From the NCBI GenBank assembly GCA_001464195.1, contig LNEY01000012.1, positions 62,001 through 126,000 of the forward strand: a stretch of DNA of 64,000 nt, in the 5' to 3' direction. The DNA comes from Burkholderiales bacterium Ga0077547 (GTDB taxonomy: Bacteria; Pseudomonadota; Gammaproteobacteria; Burkholderiales; Burkholderiaceae_C). Made by a program: the position numbers and the translations under genes. This document shows positions 1 to 9,158 of the stretch, in pieces. Numbering within the stretch: position 1 is the stretch's first letter; every line of letters starts with the position of its first letter. A model generated the notes under the pieces. It worked only from the letters and a program-made list of their open reading frames with translations. It did not search any database and was not told where the DNA came from.

Positions 1-633
1 GGGCTCGAGGGCATACGCGCGCACCAAGGTGCGCTCAGCATCGTCGGCCTTGCCGCTGCGCGACTGGCAAACGCCTTGGGTCAGCAGTGTCCGAGCGCTG
101 TCCTGGTACTGCGGGACAGCGAGCGCCCGAATGAACAAGGCATCAGCCTCCGCGAACCGCTCACGCTGGCAGAGATACCAGCCGAAGTTCTGCATGACGT
201 CGGCGTCTTTGGGGTCGAGCTGCATCGCACGGCGGAAACTCTCCTCCGCGAGTTCATGGTCGCCCAAGTTGCCATAAATCAGCCCGCGCAGATTGAATGC
301 TGCGGCCACATTGGGATTGGCAGCGATCGATTTCTTGACTTCGTCGAGCGCGATCGTCATCTGCCCGCGGCTGAAGTACGCCCCGGCCAGTTCCAGCCTG
401 ACGCTGGCGCGGCGAGACGCATCGGTTTCATCTGACGCGGTCGGTCGATCCCTGGTCTCGGTCGAGGTGGCGCCTCGACTCACTGTGTTGGCAGACGCGA
501 CGGGGTAGCGGCTGTCGGGCCGACTCACGCAACCCGCAAGCAAAAAAGCCACCAGTAAACCCACCACCACAGCCCGAACAGATCGATGGTCGGGGTTGGC
601 AGCGGCATGAACGAGAGCGACGGGCATGGTCAT
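1..633 (-). CDS. pilW: Type IV pilus biogenesis/stability lipoprotein PilW (PilF), 3'-truncated by the window edge
   Basis: Read by hand from the minus strand; the ORF track misses it because the frame runs off the window. The protein opens with a hydrophobic signal and a lipobox (VAFLLAGC, cleavage before Cys), so it is expected to be an outer-membrane lipoprotein. After a low-complexity linker come TPR-type helices (for example [20 protein letters not shown], then [14 protein letters not shown]). In the known family this TPR lipoprotein (PilF in Pseudomonas, PilW in Neisseria) helps PilQ secretin assembly or pilus stability. The ATG overlaps the rlmN stop codon (ATGA), so translation is probably coupled. 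The ndk-rlmN-pilW order is common in Betaproteobacteria. The C-terminus lies outside the window. Confidence 0.88.
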   Translation of the reverse strand, partial: MTMPVALVHAAANPDHRSVRAVVVGLLVAFLLAGCVSRPDSRYPVASANTVSRGATSTETRDRPTASDETDASRRASVRLELAGAYFSRGQMTIALDEVKKSIAANPNVAAAFNLRGLIYGNLGDHELAEESFRRAMQLDPKDADVMQNFGWYLCQRERFAEADALFIRALAVPQYQDSARTLLTQGVCQSRSGKADDAERTLVRAYALEP

Positions 634-1817
634 GACGCGGGCCTTTCGAGTACCTGCTGCGCAGGCGTGCGAACGAGCGGCACATCAGCGGAAAAGATCG
701 GAATGGCTGCGCGGCCCACACGGCGTTCGGCGACGCGCGTGCGGTCCTGGACCTCGCCAGCCAGCTGGCCGCATGCGGCATCGATATCGCTGCCCCGCGT
801 TTTTCGGATGGTGGTCACGATCCCGGCATCCTGCAGCACCGCGGCGAAAGCCTTGACCCGCTCGCGCGGGCTGCAGGTCAACCCTGAGGCTGGGAATGGA
901 TTGAACGGTATCAGGTTGAACTTGCAGGGCAGAGGCTCTGCGCGCACTCCGCGACCGTGCACCAGATCGACCAGCCGAGCGGCATGCGCCGGCGTGTCGT
1001 TGACACCATCGAGCATGCAGTACTCAAAGGTGATGAAGTCGCGAGGCGCTGCGGCCAGATAACGGTCGCAGGCGGCCAGCAGTTCTGCAAGCGGGTACTT
1101 GCGGTTCAGTGGCACCAGATCGTCGCGCAACGCATCGTCAGGGGCATGCAAGGACACCGCGAGCGCCACGGGACAGTCGTCGCGCAACCGGTCGATGATC
1201 GGGACCACCCCGGAGGTCGAGACCGTCACTCGCCGCCTCGACAAGCCGTAGGCGTGGTCATCGAGCATGACACGCAGCGCGGGCAGCAACGCCGCATAGT
1301 TCTGCAACGGCTCACCCATCCCCATCATCACCACATTGGTGATGGCACGGGGGCCTTCTGGCAGGTGTAGGCGGCGCCGGAGGTGGTGCTCGGCAAACCA
1401 GAGTTGCCCCACGATCTCGGCGGTGCTGAGGTTCCGGCTGAAGCCCTGATGCCCCGTGGAGCAAAAGCGACAGCCCACGGCGCAACCAGCCTGCGATGAA
1501 ACACACAAGGTGCCGCGATCGTCTTCGGGAATGAACACCGTCTCGACCGCGTCGCCGCCGCCCACATCAAAGAGCCATTTGATGGTGCCGTCTGCAGAAG
1601 CCTGCTCACTCAGCAAGGCGGGCACACGAACTTCGCATGCAGCACTGAGCCTGTCGCGGAAGGACTTGGCCAGATCGGACATCTGCGCGCAGTCGGACAC
1701 CCCGCGCTGGTGCAACCACCGGAACAGCTGCGTCGCTCGGAACCGCTTCTCGCCCAGTCCCTCGCAATACGCCGTGAGTCCAGCCAGATCGAAGTCGAGC
1801 AGGTTGACGGCGGTCAT
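630..1817 (-). CDS. rlmN: Dual-specificity 23S rRNA/tRNA (adenine-C2) methyltransferase RlmN
   Basis: A radical-SAM enzyme that methylates C2 of A2503 in 23S rRNA and, in characterised members, A37 of some tRNAs. The cluster-binding motif CAVGCRFC lies near residues 112-119 and the conserved C-terminal cysteine is in [10 protein letters not shown]. The track ORF begins upstream at 1871. I start at the ATG of [11 protein letters not shown] because this matches the usual N-terminus and leaves a 57-base gap after ndk, giving 395 residues. The gene lies between ndk and pilW on the same strand and its stop overlaps the pilW start. Nothing is unusual in the body of the protein. Confidence 0.95.
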   Translation of the reverse strand: MTAVNLLDFDLAGLTAYCEGLGEKRFRATQLFRWLHQRGVSDCAQMSDLAKSFRDRLSAACEVRVPALLSEQASADGTIKWLFDVGGGDAVETVFIPEDDRGTLCVSSQAGCAVGCRFCSTGHQGFSRNLSTAEIVGQLWFAEHHLRRRLHLPEGPRAITNVVMMGMGEPLQNYAALLPALRVMLDDHAYGLSRRRVTVSTSGVVPIIDRLRDDCPVALAVSLHAPDDALRDDLVPLNRKYPLAELLAACDRYLAAAPRDFITFEYCMLDGVNDTPAHAARLVDLVHGRGVRAEPLPCKFNLIPFNPFPASGLTCSPRERVKAFAAVLQDAGIVTTIRKTRGSDIDAACGQLAGEVQDRTRVAERRVGRAAIPIFSADVPLVRTPAQQVLERPAS

Positions 1818-1874
1818 GGAGGGCCCGAGTGACCGATGCGGTGGCGTCAGTGGCCGGTGGTCAACGACCACACC

Positions 1875-2300
1875 TCAGCGGCTGTAGACCTGCGCGCCGG
1901 GGAAGAAGAAAGCGATTTCGGCGGCGGCTGTTTCAGCGCCATCCGAGCCGTGTACCGCATTCGCGTCGATGCTGTCGGCAAAGTCAGCGCGAATCGTGCC
2001 CTTCTCGGCCTTTTTCGGATCGGTGGCGCCCATCAGGTCGCGATTTTTCAGGATCGCGCCTTCACCTTCAAGCGCCTGAATCATCACTGGGCCGGAGATC
2101 ATGAAATCGACCAGGTCCTTGAAGAACGGGCGCGCCTTGTGGACCGCGTAGAAGGCCTCGGCCTCGCCGCGCGACAGATGTGCCATGCGCGCTGCGATCA
2201 CCTTCAAGCCGGCATTCTCGAACCGGGTGTAGATCTGTCCGATCACGTTTTTGGCAACCGCGTCGGGCTTGATGATGGAGAGCGTGCGTTCAATGGCCAT
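1875..2300 (-). CDS. ndk: Nucleoside diphosphate kinase
   Basis: Transfers the gamma phosphate between nucleoside di- and triphosphates through a phospho-histidine. The N-terminus [12 protein letters not shown] is the family signature and the catalytic histidine is about residue 117, in the motif NAVHGSDG. At 141 residues the length is canonical. It is the first gene of an apparent ndk-rlmN-pilW unit on the minus strand. The upstream gene rluB is on the same strand with a 66-base gap. Confidence 0.97.
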   Translation of the reverse strand: MAIERTLSIIKPDAVAKNVIGQIYTRFENAGLKVIAARMAHLSRGEAEAFYAVHKARPFFKDLVDFMISGPVMIQALEGEGAILKNRDLMGATDPKKAEKGTIRADFADSIDANAVHGSDGAETAAAEIAFFFPGAQVYSR

Positions 2301-2366
2301 GACATTCGTTCCTGAGGGAGATAAAGCAAGAAAAAGCTTTGGATTCTACTGTGGGCAGGTCCGGAA

Positions 2367-4235
2367 TCAGCGCCCGCGGCGACCGCCACCGCCCGCATTT
2401 CCACCACCTCGGTTGCCACCGCCTCGGCCGCCGCCACCGCTATTGCCACCATATCCACCGCCCTGGCTACCGCCACCGCGGGAGTTCTTGCGATGGAACG
2501 CGTCACCGCCGATGTAGCCCACCGAGGTCTGCATCGGATCGGGCTGGCGGGGACCATCACCCTTGCGTGGCGCCGGAGGTGCGCTGCCGCCAGCACCGAA
2601 ACCGCCCCCGCCGCTGCGGAAGTTTCTCCCCCCGGCCGGCGTGCGTGGGTTCTGCACAAATCGCTTGTCGAAGGTCTGCTCGAGTGGATTTGGGATGCGC
2701 GACGGGTCGAAATCATCGTCGAGGTCATCGTCACGCGGTGGGCGGTCCTCGCTCGGGCGTTCGGCACGCAGCGGCGCCTCTGACGACGGTGGCCGGGGAC
2801 CACGCCCCTCGGCAAAGGGTCGTTCGCGGTTCGGCATGTCTTGCCGGGGCGGGCGCCCATCGCGGCGATCGCCCTTGGGAGGCTTTTCACGACCGCGCGC
2901 CGGGCGCGCCTGCGGGGCATCACGTCCATTGGGGCGTGGCTCGCGCGGCCCGCCTTCCGCTTCACCACCCGCCAGGCGGCGAATGGCGCGGATGTCGGAG
3001 TCTTCCAGATCGACCCAGACGCCACGTTTGAGTCCGCGTGGCAGCACGATGCACCCGTAGCGGATGCGGATCAGCCGGTTGACCGTCAAATCGACTGCAT
3101 CGAACAGCTTGCGGACCTCGCGGTTTCGCCCCTCGGTGATGACGACGCGATACCAGTGATTCAGGCCCTCGCCGCCACCGTTCTCGATCGATCGGAAGCT
3201 GGCGGTCTGACCATCGATGGTGACACCCTCCAGCAGCATCGCCTTTGATTCGGCGTCCAGGGTGCCGAGCACACGCACCGCGTACTCACGCTCGACGCCG
3301 AAGCGCGGATGCATCAGCCGATTCGCCAGATCACCGGAGTTGGTGAACAGCAGCAGGCCTTCGGTATTGATATCGAGCCGGCCCACCGCCTGCCACTTGC
3401 CCTGAGGCAGACGCGGCAATCGGCGGAACACCGTCGGGCGGTGTTCAGGGTCGTCATTCGTCACGACCTCGCCGGTAGGCTTGTGGTACGCGATGATCCG
3501 CGGCGGTGGCGGGATGATGCGCACACGCACCGGCTTGCCATTCACCTTCACCTGATCGCCGAAGGAAATTCGTTGGCCGGTGTGGGCGAGTTGCCCGTTG
3601 ACTTCGACCAAGCCGTCCAGGATGGCCTGCTCCATGTCGCGGCGCGAGCCGATACCTGACTGCGCCAGCACCTTGTGCAATTTCGGCGCTTCGGGCTCCG
3701 GGCGCAGCACGCGCTTGGGCGGCGCAGCAGGCTCTTCAGCGGGCGGCTCGATGTCGAACTCGCCAGAGAGCACTTGCGCGAAGACTTCACCGACATCCGC
3801 AGGCTCCATTGCGGGCCCGCTGGCTTCGGTCTCGCCAGACTCTTCGGCGTCGGCATCAGCCGCGCCTTCGGCCGATGCGTATTCGGCCACCGAAGACGGC
3901 GCCTCGTCGGCGCGCGGGCCACGGCGCCGCTGGCGTCGTCCCTTGCGCAGCGGATCGTTGCCACTCGGTTCCTCGGGCGCGGATTCCTCATCGGCACCCT
4001 CGCTCACGGGCACGTCCGCGGCAGCGTCGGCTTCGGCGGGCGCTACAGGGCGTTCGTTGACCGATTCCGCCGCATCCGACGGAGGCGCAGCAGCCTGCTC
4101 GCTGTCTACGGCCGCAGCGCCTTTCGCGGCGCGCTTGCGACGCACTGGCTTGTCGGTGGCCAGCGGCGTTTGCCCCGAGACCTCGGCGGTGGGGTCGAGA
4201 TTACCGTCGTCGGCGTGGTCAGGATTGGGATTCAT
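2367..4235 (-). CDS. rluB: 23S rRNA pseudouridine(2605) synthase RluB with long disordered N- and C-terminal tails
   Basis: A pseudouridine synthase of the RsuA/RluB family. An S4 RNA-binding domain begins near residue 185 (LHKVLAQSGIGSRRDMEQAI). The catalytic motif GRLDINTEGLLLFTNSGDLA is near residue 285. Typical RluB is 250-330 residues, whereas this protein is about 622. The extra length is an acidic, Ala/Glu-rich N-terminal region of about 185 residues and a C-terminal tail of about 190 residues that turns from Arg/Pro-rich to Gly/Arg-rich RGG-like repeats. Such tails are known in some Burkholderiales RluB and may bind RNA, which is inference here. I chose the ATG at 4235, which overlaps the 3' end of scpB. 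The ORF track offers 4259. Confidence 0.92.
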   Translation of the reverse strand: MNPNPDHADDGNLDPTAEVSGQTPLATDKPVRRKRAAKGAAAVDSEQAAAPPSDAAESVNERPVAPAEADAAADVPVSEGADEESAPEEPSGNDPLRKGRRQRRRGPRADEAPSSVAEYASAEGAADADAEESGETEASGPAMEPADVGEVFAQVLSGEFDIEPPAEEPAAPPKRVLRPEPEAPKLHKVLAQSGIGSRRDMEQAILDGLVEVNGQLAHTGQRISFGDQVKVNGKPVRVRIIPPPPRIIAYHKPTGEVVTNDDPEHRPTVFRRLPRLPQGKWQAVGRLDINTEGLLLFTNSGDLANRLMHPRFGVEREYAVRVLGTLDAESKAMLLEGVTIDGQTASFRSIENGGGEGLNHWYRVVITEGRNREVRKLFDAVDLTVNRLIRIRYGCIVLPRGLKRGVWVDLEDSDIRAIRRLAGGEAEGGPREPRPNGRDAPQARPARGREKPPKGDRRDGRPPRQDMPNRERPFAEGRGPRPPSSEAPLRAERPSEDRPPRDDDLDDDFDPSRIPNPLEQTFDKRFVQNPRTPAGGRNFRSGGGGFGAGGSAPPAPRKGDGPRQPDPMQTSVGYIGGDAFHRKNSRGGGSQGGGYGGNSGGGGRGGGNRGGGNAGGGGRRGR

Positions 4236-4863
4236 TCGGACGTTCCATGGGTACGGCATCCGCCGCTGGGTGAGGTGAGAGATCCAAGGCCAAGGTGGAA
4301 TCGTCCACCGCAGAGACAGCCAATAAATCGTCGAAAGACGCTTGCGGCGACGAGCCGTCCGGCATCAGCGGCAACGCCTGCAGGCTGGCAAGACCGAGAT
4401 CGTCGAGAAACTGACGGGTGGTCGCCAGCAGCGCAGGTCGACCGGGTGTCTCGCGATAACCAATCGCCTCGACCCAGCCACGGTCTTCGAGCTGCTTGAT
4501 GATCTGAGTCGCCACAGTCACGCCTCGAATGTCTTCAATGTCGCCACGCGTGACTGGCTGGCGGTAAGCAATGATGGCCAGCGTTTCCATGACTGCACGC
4601 GAATACTTTGGGGGCTTTTCCGGGTTGAGCCGATCGAGAAACTCGCGCATCTCAGGACGGCTCTGAAAACGCCAGCCGGTCGACACCGCGACCAGCTCAA
4701 CGCCCTCCCCCTCCCACTCACGCACCAGTTCGTCGAGCAGGCCGCGGATGGTGTCGACCTCGAGCTCGTCCGCGAACAATGTGCGCATGTCACGGATCGA
4801 CAGCGGCTCACGGGCGCAGATCAGTGCAGTTTGGAGGACGCGCTTCGCATCCTGTGTGTTCAT
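4219..4863 (-). CDS. scpB: Segregation and condensation protein B
   Basis: The ScpB subunit of the Smc-ScpAB condensin complex, with paired winged-helix domains. The sequence TQIIKQLEDRGWVEAIGYRE and the following PGRPALLATTRQFLDDLGL are highly characteristic of the second winged helix. The length of 214 residues is normal. Its 3' end overlaps the rluB start by 17 bases on the same strand, a conserved pairing in Betaproteobacteria. ScpA is not in the window. Upstream, 248 bases separate it from rluD, and I find no further gene there. Confidence 0.95.
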   Translation of the reverse strand: MNTQDAKRVLQTALICAREPLSIRDMRTLFADELEVDTIRGLLDELVREWEGEGVELVAVSTGWRFQSRPEMREFLDRLNPEKPPKYSRAVMETLAIIAYRQPVTRGDIEDIRGVTVATQIIKQLEDRGWVEAIGYRETPGRPALLATTRQFLDDLGLASLQALPLMPDGSSPQASFDDLLAVSAVDDSTLALDLSPHPAADAVPMERPNESQS

Positions 4864-5111
4864 GACTATCGTGATGGTCCTCGTCCGGCCGTGGCCGGCG
4901 GATGTTCAGGCTTTGCAATCGTCAGCCGATTCGGAGCGCAGACCCTGCAGCAGGGTGGCGCCATGACACGGCGGCAGAGCGGTGATGCAGTGCGCCGGGA
5001 GAATTTCTCGCATTGGCAGCAGTCGCATCAGCGGCAGTCTGGTCGATGGCCACCAAGGCCAAAGTCTCAAGTGCGGCGAATTCGATATGAGTGTACCGGA
5101 GGAACCGCGCC

Positions 5112-6149
5112 TCAACGCGCACCCATCAGAAGTTGCCACACCGCCGCGAAATCCTCAGGCGGCGACGCTTCGAATGCCATCGGCCGGCCGCTGATCGGGT
5201 GATTGAATCCCAACCGGGTGGCATGCAACGCTTGGCGGGTGAGGCCGCCAGTGACGCGTCCGCCGTAAGTGAGATCGGCCAACAGCGGGTGCCCGACCGA
5301 GGCCAGATGCACCCGGATCTGGTGGGTGCGCCCTGTATGCAAGGTGCAACGCACAGCGCTCAGCGCACCTTCAGCCGTGTCATCGCGCGCTGCCAGGCGC
5401 TCGACATCGGTACGTGCCTCGCGACCCGCGCCAGGCGACACCGCCATGCGCACTCGTGACCGGGGATCGCGACCGATCGGTGCAGAGATGCGCAAGTTCG
5501 AATGCTCAAAATAGCCATGGCACACGGCCAGATAGATGCGTCGAACATCACGCGCCGCAATCTGACGGCTCAGCGCGGTCACGGCCACCAGCGTCTTGCC
5601 CACCACCATCAACCCCGAGGTGTCCTTGTCCAGCCGGTGCACGATGCCAGCCCTTGGCAAGCTCGCCGCGGCTGCATGGTGCGCCAGCAAGCCATTGAGC
5701 AATGTCCCTGACCAGTTGCCGGGAGCTGGATGTACGACCAAGCCTGCGGGCTTGTCGATGACGATGACATCGGCGTCCTCGTACACGATCGACAACGGCA
5801 TCGCCTCCGGCCTGAAGGCACGGCATTCCTGCGTCGGGATCAACTCAACGGCAAGGCGCTGGCCCGCCAGCACCTTGCGAGACGGTGAGGTCTGAGAGAC
5901 ACCGTCGACCCACACGTGTCCTGCCTCAATCAGCGACTGCAGGTGATTGCGGGAAAACTCGCCAGCCATCACCACCAACGCCTTGTCCAGGCGCGATCCA
6001 TGAAGCGCGGTGGAGACGGTCGATTCACGTCGTTCTGCGGCATCGTCCATCGACGGATCTGCAAGCTCCTCAGCCAACGAAGGCCATGGCAGCTCTGAGG
6101 TGCTGGCAGGGGCTTCGCTCTCGGGCCCGACCGTATACTTCCGCTTCAT
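5112..6149 (-). CDS. rluD: 23S rRNA pseudouridine(1911/1915/1917) synthase RluD
   Basis: An RluA-family pseudouridine synthase. It has an S4 domain (SRLDKALVVMAGEFSRNHLQ) followed by the catalytic motif GIVHRLDKDTSGLMVVGKT, where the Asp of HRLD is the catalytic residue. The start is uncertain. The track ORF from 6413 runs through the divergent bamD 5' end and is too long. ATG 6149 gives 345 residues but has no visible Shine-Dalgarno. ATG 6050 gives the more usual 312 residues and has GAGGAG upstream at wide spacing. The gene is divergent from bamD, a conserved arrangement in Burkholderiales. Confidence 0.93.
   Translation of the reverse strand: MKRKYTVGPESEAPASTSELPWPSLAEELADPSMDDAAERRESTVSTALHGSRLDKALVVMAGEFSRNHLQSLIEAGHVWVDGVSQTSPSRKVLAGQRLAVELIPTQECRAFRPEAMPLSIVYEDADVIVIDKPAGLVVHPAPGNWSGTLLNGLLAHHAAAASLPRAGIVHRLDKDTSGLMVVGKTLVAVTALSRQIAARDVRRIYLAVCHGYFEHSNLRISAPIGRDPRSRVRMAVSPGAGREARTDVERLAARDDTAEGALSAVRCTLHTGRTHQIRVHLASVGHPLLADLTYGGRVTGGLTRQALHATRLGFNHPISGRPMAFEASPPEDFAAVWQLLMGAR
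6134..6139 (+). promoter_or_regulatory. Candidate -10 element for bamD
   Basis: TATACT lies 48 bases before the bamD ATG. No good -35 hexamer is seen at normal spacing (the bases there are CTTCGC-like). If this is the promoter, the shorter rluD start at 6050 becomes more likely, because the element would otherwise lie inside rluD. Confidence 0.3.
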
Positions 6150-6186
6150 TTTCAGGGGTGTCGGGATGCTGCGTGGACCGTCGATC

Positions 6187-7008
6187 ATGAACTCTTTGCG
6201 CCACGATTTGCGCGGTGCGTGTGGGTTGATGGGACTCACCTTGATGATGCTGTGCGCGGCGGGTTGCTCCACCGCGCCATCGAAGGATCCCAGCGACAAC
6301 CTGCCTGCTGACAAATTGTATGAAGAGGCCCGTGAAGAGCAGGCCAACGGCAACTTCGACCGCGCCGCCAAGATGTACGAGCGGCTGGAGGGCAAGGGGG
6401 CGGGCACTGTCATTGGGCAACAGGCACAGCTTGAGCGCGCCTACCTGCTCTACCAGGCGGGCGACAAGGCCGACGCGCTGGCCACCATCGATCGCTTCAT
6501 CAAGGTCAATCCGCTGAGCCCAGCCATCGACTACGCGGTCTATCTGAGAGCCTTGATCAACTTCAATGACAACCTTGGCTTCCTCGGCAAGCTGTCTCGG
6601 CAGGATCTGACAGAACGCGATCAGCAAGCCGCGCGCGACTCCTACGAGTCATTCAAGCAACTGATTGAGCAGTACCCGAATTCAAGATACGTCGCCGATG
6701 CCAAGGAACGCATGGGCTACATCATCAATACGCTGGCGCGTTACGAGGTGCACGTCGCGCGCTACTACTACCGCCGCGGTGCGTACGTGGCTGCTGCAAA
6801 CCGGGCTCAAGCCGCGATCCAGGAATTCCAGTACTCACCGGCGACCGAGGAAGCACTCTCCATCCTCGCGCGCAGCTATGACAAGCTCGGGCTGGAGAAA
6901 CTGCGCGACGACGCTGAACGTGTGTTGCGCACCAACTACCCGAAGAGCGCACTGCTGACTGGTGACGGCATCAACTACAACGAAAAGCCCTGGTGGCAGT
7001 TGTGGTGA
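6187..7008 (+). CDS. bamD: Outer membrane assembly lipoprotein BamD (ComL/YfiO)
   Basis: The essential lipoprotein of the BAM complex, which inserts beta-barrel proteins into the outer membrane with BamA. A signal peptide ends in the lipobox MLCAAGC. TPR-like repeats follow, including LYEEAREEQANGNFDRAAKMYERLE and the conserved NSRYVADAKERM motif typical of YfiO. The chosen ATG gives 273 residues. A second ATG lies 21 bases upstream, and the track ORF's 59 extra residues have no support. The gene is divergent from rluD and convergent with dinG, 30 bases away. Confidence 0.95.
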   Translation: MNSLRHDLRGACGLMGLTLMMLCAAGCSTAPSKDPSDNLPADKLYEEAREEQANGNFDRAAKMYERLEGKGAGTVIGQQAQLERAYLLYQAGDKADALATIDRFIKVNPLSPAIDYAVYLRALINFNDNLGFLGKLSRQDLTERDQQAARDSYESFKQLIEQYPNSRYVADAKERMGYIINTLARYEVHVARYYYRRGAYVAAANRAQAAIQEFQYSPATEEALSILARSYDKLGLEKLRDDAERVLRTNYPKSALLTGDGINYNEKPWWQLW

Positions 7009-7038
7009 TCAACGTCTGATCCCGCCCCGGCGTTGAGC

Positions 7039-9024
7039 TCATCGCCCCGCCGCCAGCGCCATCAACCAGGCCATCGCCTCGGCCTCGTCCTCCAGGCGCG
7101 GCATTGGCGGCAGCGCCTGCCGCAACCGCTTGCCGTAGTTCATCGACACCATCCGTGGATCGCACACCACCAACAGACCGCGATCGGCTTCGCTGCGGAT
7201 CAGGCGCCCGGCACCCTGATTCAGCGATACCGCCGCTTCGGCCACGAAATAGTCACTGAACGCATTTCGACCCTCACTTTCCAGGCGCTTCGCGCGCGCC
7301 TCGACCAATGGATCGTTCGGTGGCGGGAATGGCAATTTGTCGATCAGCACGCATTGAAGTGCATCGCCAGGCACGTCGATGCCTTCCCAGAAGGTCTGTG
7401 AGCCGACCAACACCGAAGCGGGCGTTTCCAGGAACATCTGCATCAGTTGTCGCTTGGGCAATTGCCCCTGTATCAGCACCTGCATCTCATCACCGCCTGA
7501 CTCGAATTCGGCGCGCAATTGGTCACCGATGCCCTGCAGTGCCCGCAATGTGGTCGTCAGCACAAAGGTCCGTCCACCCACCGCACGCGCGCAGCGCGCC
7601 GCCAGCTTCCCGACCGCCATCGCATGACCAGGCTCATTGGGCCTTGGAAATGAAGATGGAACATACAGCCTGGCATGCGCCGCATAGTCGAAGGGACTGC
7701 CAACCCGCAGCGTCGTCGCTTCGGTCAGGCCCGCAGGTTCGGTGAACCACGACAGGCGGTCGTCTTCGCCCAGCGTGGCCGACGTGAAGATCCAGGCCTT
7801 CGGCGCTGCGGCCATCTGCTCGCGCAAGGCATCGCGAATGTCCAGCGGCGACTCGACCAGCCGGCACTGATTCGCCGTGAGGTCAATCCATCGCACCTGC
7901 CCGGGCAGCGCGTCGCTGGCAAAGCGTTCTGTCAGTTCGTGCAAGCGCGCCATTCGGTCGGCCAGTTTCGAGAAGTCGGGAGACAGCTCGGACACCGTGT
8001 CCAGCGCCTCGTGGGCCGCTGCGCAGGCGGCGGCGGTCTGGCCTAACGCGTGCGAAAACGTCGGCCGCCCCGCCCGTTCGGCCCACGCCAACTTCATCGA
8101 CCCGCGAAGCGGTCGCGGCGAAGCGTCGGCCACCGATGTGCCGGCACAAACCAGCCGCAATTCACGCGCTGCTCGCTCGCAAGCTGCGGCAAGTTCCTGC
8201 CAAGGAACCAGCCCGCGCGCCTGCTGCAGGCCCGTGGCCAGCATGTCGCGCGAGGTGTCGAGCAACTGTCCGCTGGACAGCGTGACGCCGAGAAACGCCA
8301 CACCCGCTTCAGCCAACTGGTGCGCTTCATCGAACACTGCCACCTCGACGCTGGGCAGCAGCTCGGCAACGCCGGACTCGCGCAGGCTCATGTCGGCAAA
8401 GAACAGATGGTGATTCACCACCACCACGTCGGCCGCCATGGCATCGCGTCTGGCTTTCATCACATGGCAAGCGCGGTAGTCAGGGCAGTCGCTGCCCAAG
8501 CAGTTCTCGCGTGTCGAGGTGACCAGTGGGATGGTGCTGCTGCGCTCGTCCAACCCGTCGATCTCGGCCAGATCACCGGTCGCCGTGAGTTGGGACCAGG
8601 TTTCAATCTTCGCCAACGTGCGCATGGCCCACCGATCGCCAAGATCGATGGTGTGCCGGGCCTGCTTCAGGCGGTGGGTACACAGGTAGCTGGCTCGACC
8701 CTTCAGCAGCGCAACCGTGGTCGGCAAGGCCAGCGCAGCACGCAGACGAGGAAGGTCGCGCAGGAACAGTTGGTCTTGCAGGCTCTTGGTGGCGGTGCTG
8801 ATCAGTGCACGCGCGCCCGATAGCAGCGTAGGAACCAGGTAGGCGAACGTCTTGCCGACCCCGGTGCCCGCCTCGGCGACCAACGTGTCACGGGAGTCAA
8901 TGGCATCGGCCACAGCCAGTGCCATGCGTGATTGCACTTCGCGTTCGGTGTAAGCCGGGTCGGCCTGAGCCAGGCTGCCAGACGCCGCAAATGCTTGACG
9001 CACTGCGCTGTGCAGCGGACTCAT
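7039..9024 (-). CDS. dinG: ATP-dependent DNA helicase, DinG/YoaA-like (XPD family)
   Basis: A superfamily 2 helicase of the XPD/DinG group. The Walker A motif GTGVGKT is at residues 53-59, the Walker B/DEAH box reads VFDEAHQLAE, and the helicase C-terminal motif is NQGAGRLIRSEADRG. Four spaced cysteines (YLC, NCLGSDC and RAC) fit the iron-sulfur cluster domain of the family. E. coli has the DinG/YoaA paralogues. At 661 residues this is closer to YoaA, so the product may be better named YoaA-like. It is divergent from the PP2C phosphatase gene. Confidence 0.9.
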   Translation of the reverse strand: MSPLHSAVRQAFAASGSLAQADPAYTEREVQSRMALAVADAIDSRDTLVAEAGTGVGKTFAYLVPTLLSGARALISTATKSLQDQLFLRDLPRLRAALALPTTVALLKGRASYLCTHRLKQARHTIDLGDRWAMRTLAKIETWSQLTATGDLAEIDGLDERSSTIPLVTSTRENCLGSDCPDYRACHVMKARRDAMAADVVVVNHHLFFADMSLRESGVAELLPSVEVAVFDEAHQLAEAGVAFLGVTLSSGQLLDTSRDMLATGLQQARGLVPWQELAAACERAARELRLVCAGTSVADASPRPLRGSMKLAWAERAGRPTFSHALGQTAAACAAAHEALDTVSELSPDFSKLADRMARLHELTERFASDALPGQVRWIDLTANQCRLVESPLDIRDALREQMAAAPKAWIFTSATLGEDDRLSWFTEPAGLTEATTLRVGSPFDYAAHARLYVPSSFPRPNEPGHAMAVGKLAARCARAVGGRTFVLTTTLRALQGIGDQLRAEFESGGDEMQVLIQGQLPKRQLMQMFLETPASVLVGSQTFWEGIDVPGDALQCVLIDKLPFPPPNDPLVEARAKRLESEGRNAFSDYFVAEAAVSLNQGAGRLIRSEADRGLLVVCDPRMVSMNYGKRLRQALPPMPRLEDEAEAMAWLMALAAGR

Positions 9025-9158
9025 GACTCAACCCTTCCTGCGGTGTGTCGGCTCATGCCGAATGCGGCGCAGGCAGTGGGTACGGGCGGGTCGTCATCGA
9101 GTGCACCGATGTCCACTCTTCACGAATTTGAAACGGCGACAACGATTATAGTTTTGTC

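Noticed and set aside
2370-2480. CCACCG-type repeats suggesting a repeat array
   Set aside because: They are the coding sequence for the Gly-rich RluB tail and have no uniform spacers, so they are not a CRISPR array.
4906-5139. Small minus-strand ORFs of 66 and 77 residues between scpB and rluD
   Set aside because: No start signal, no domain and no strong codon pattern; they most likely represent the untranslated upstream region of scpB.
9128-9152. TTGAAA and TATAGT as a complete promoter for the PP2C gene
   Set aside because: The spacer is only 13 bases, too short for a standard sigma-70 promoter.
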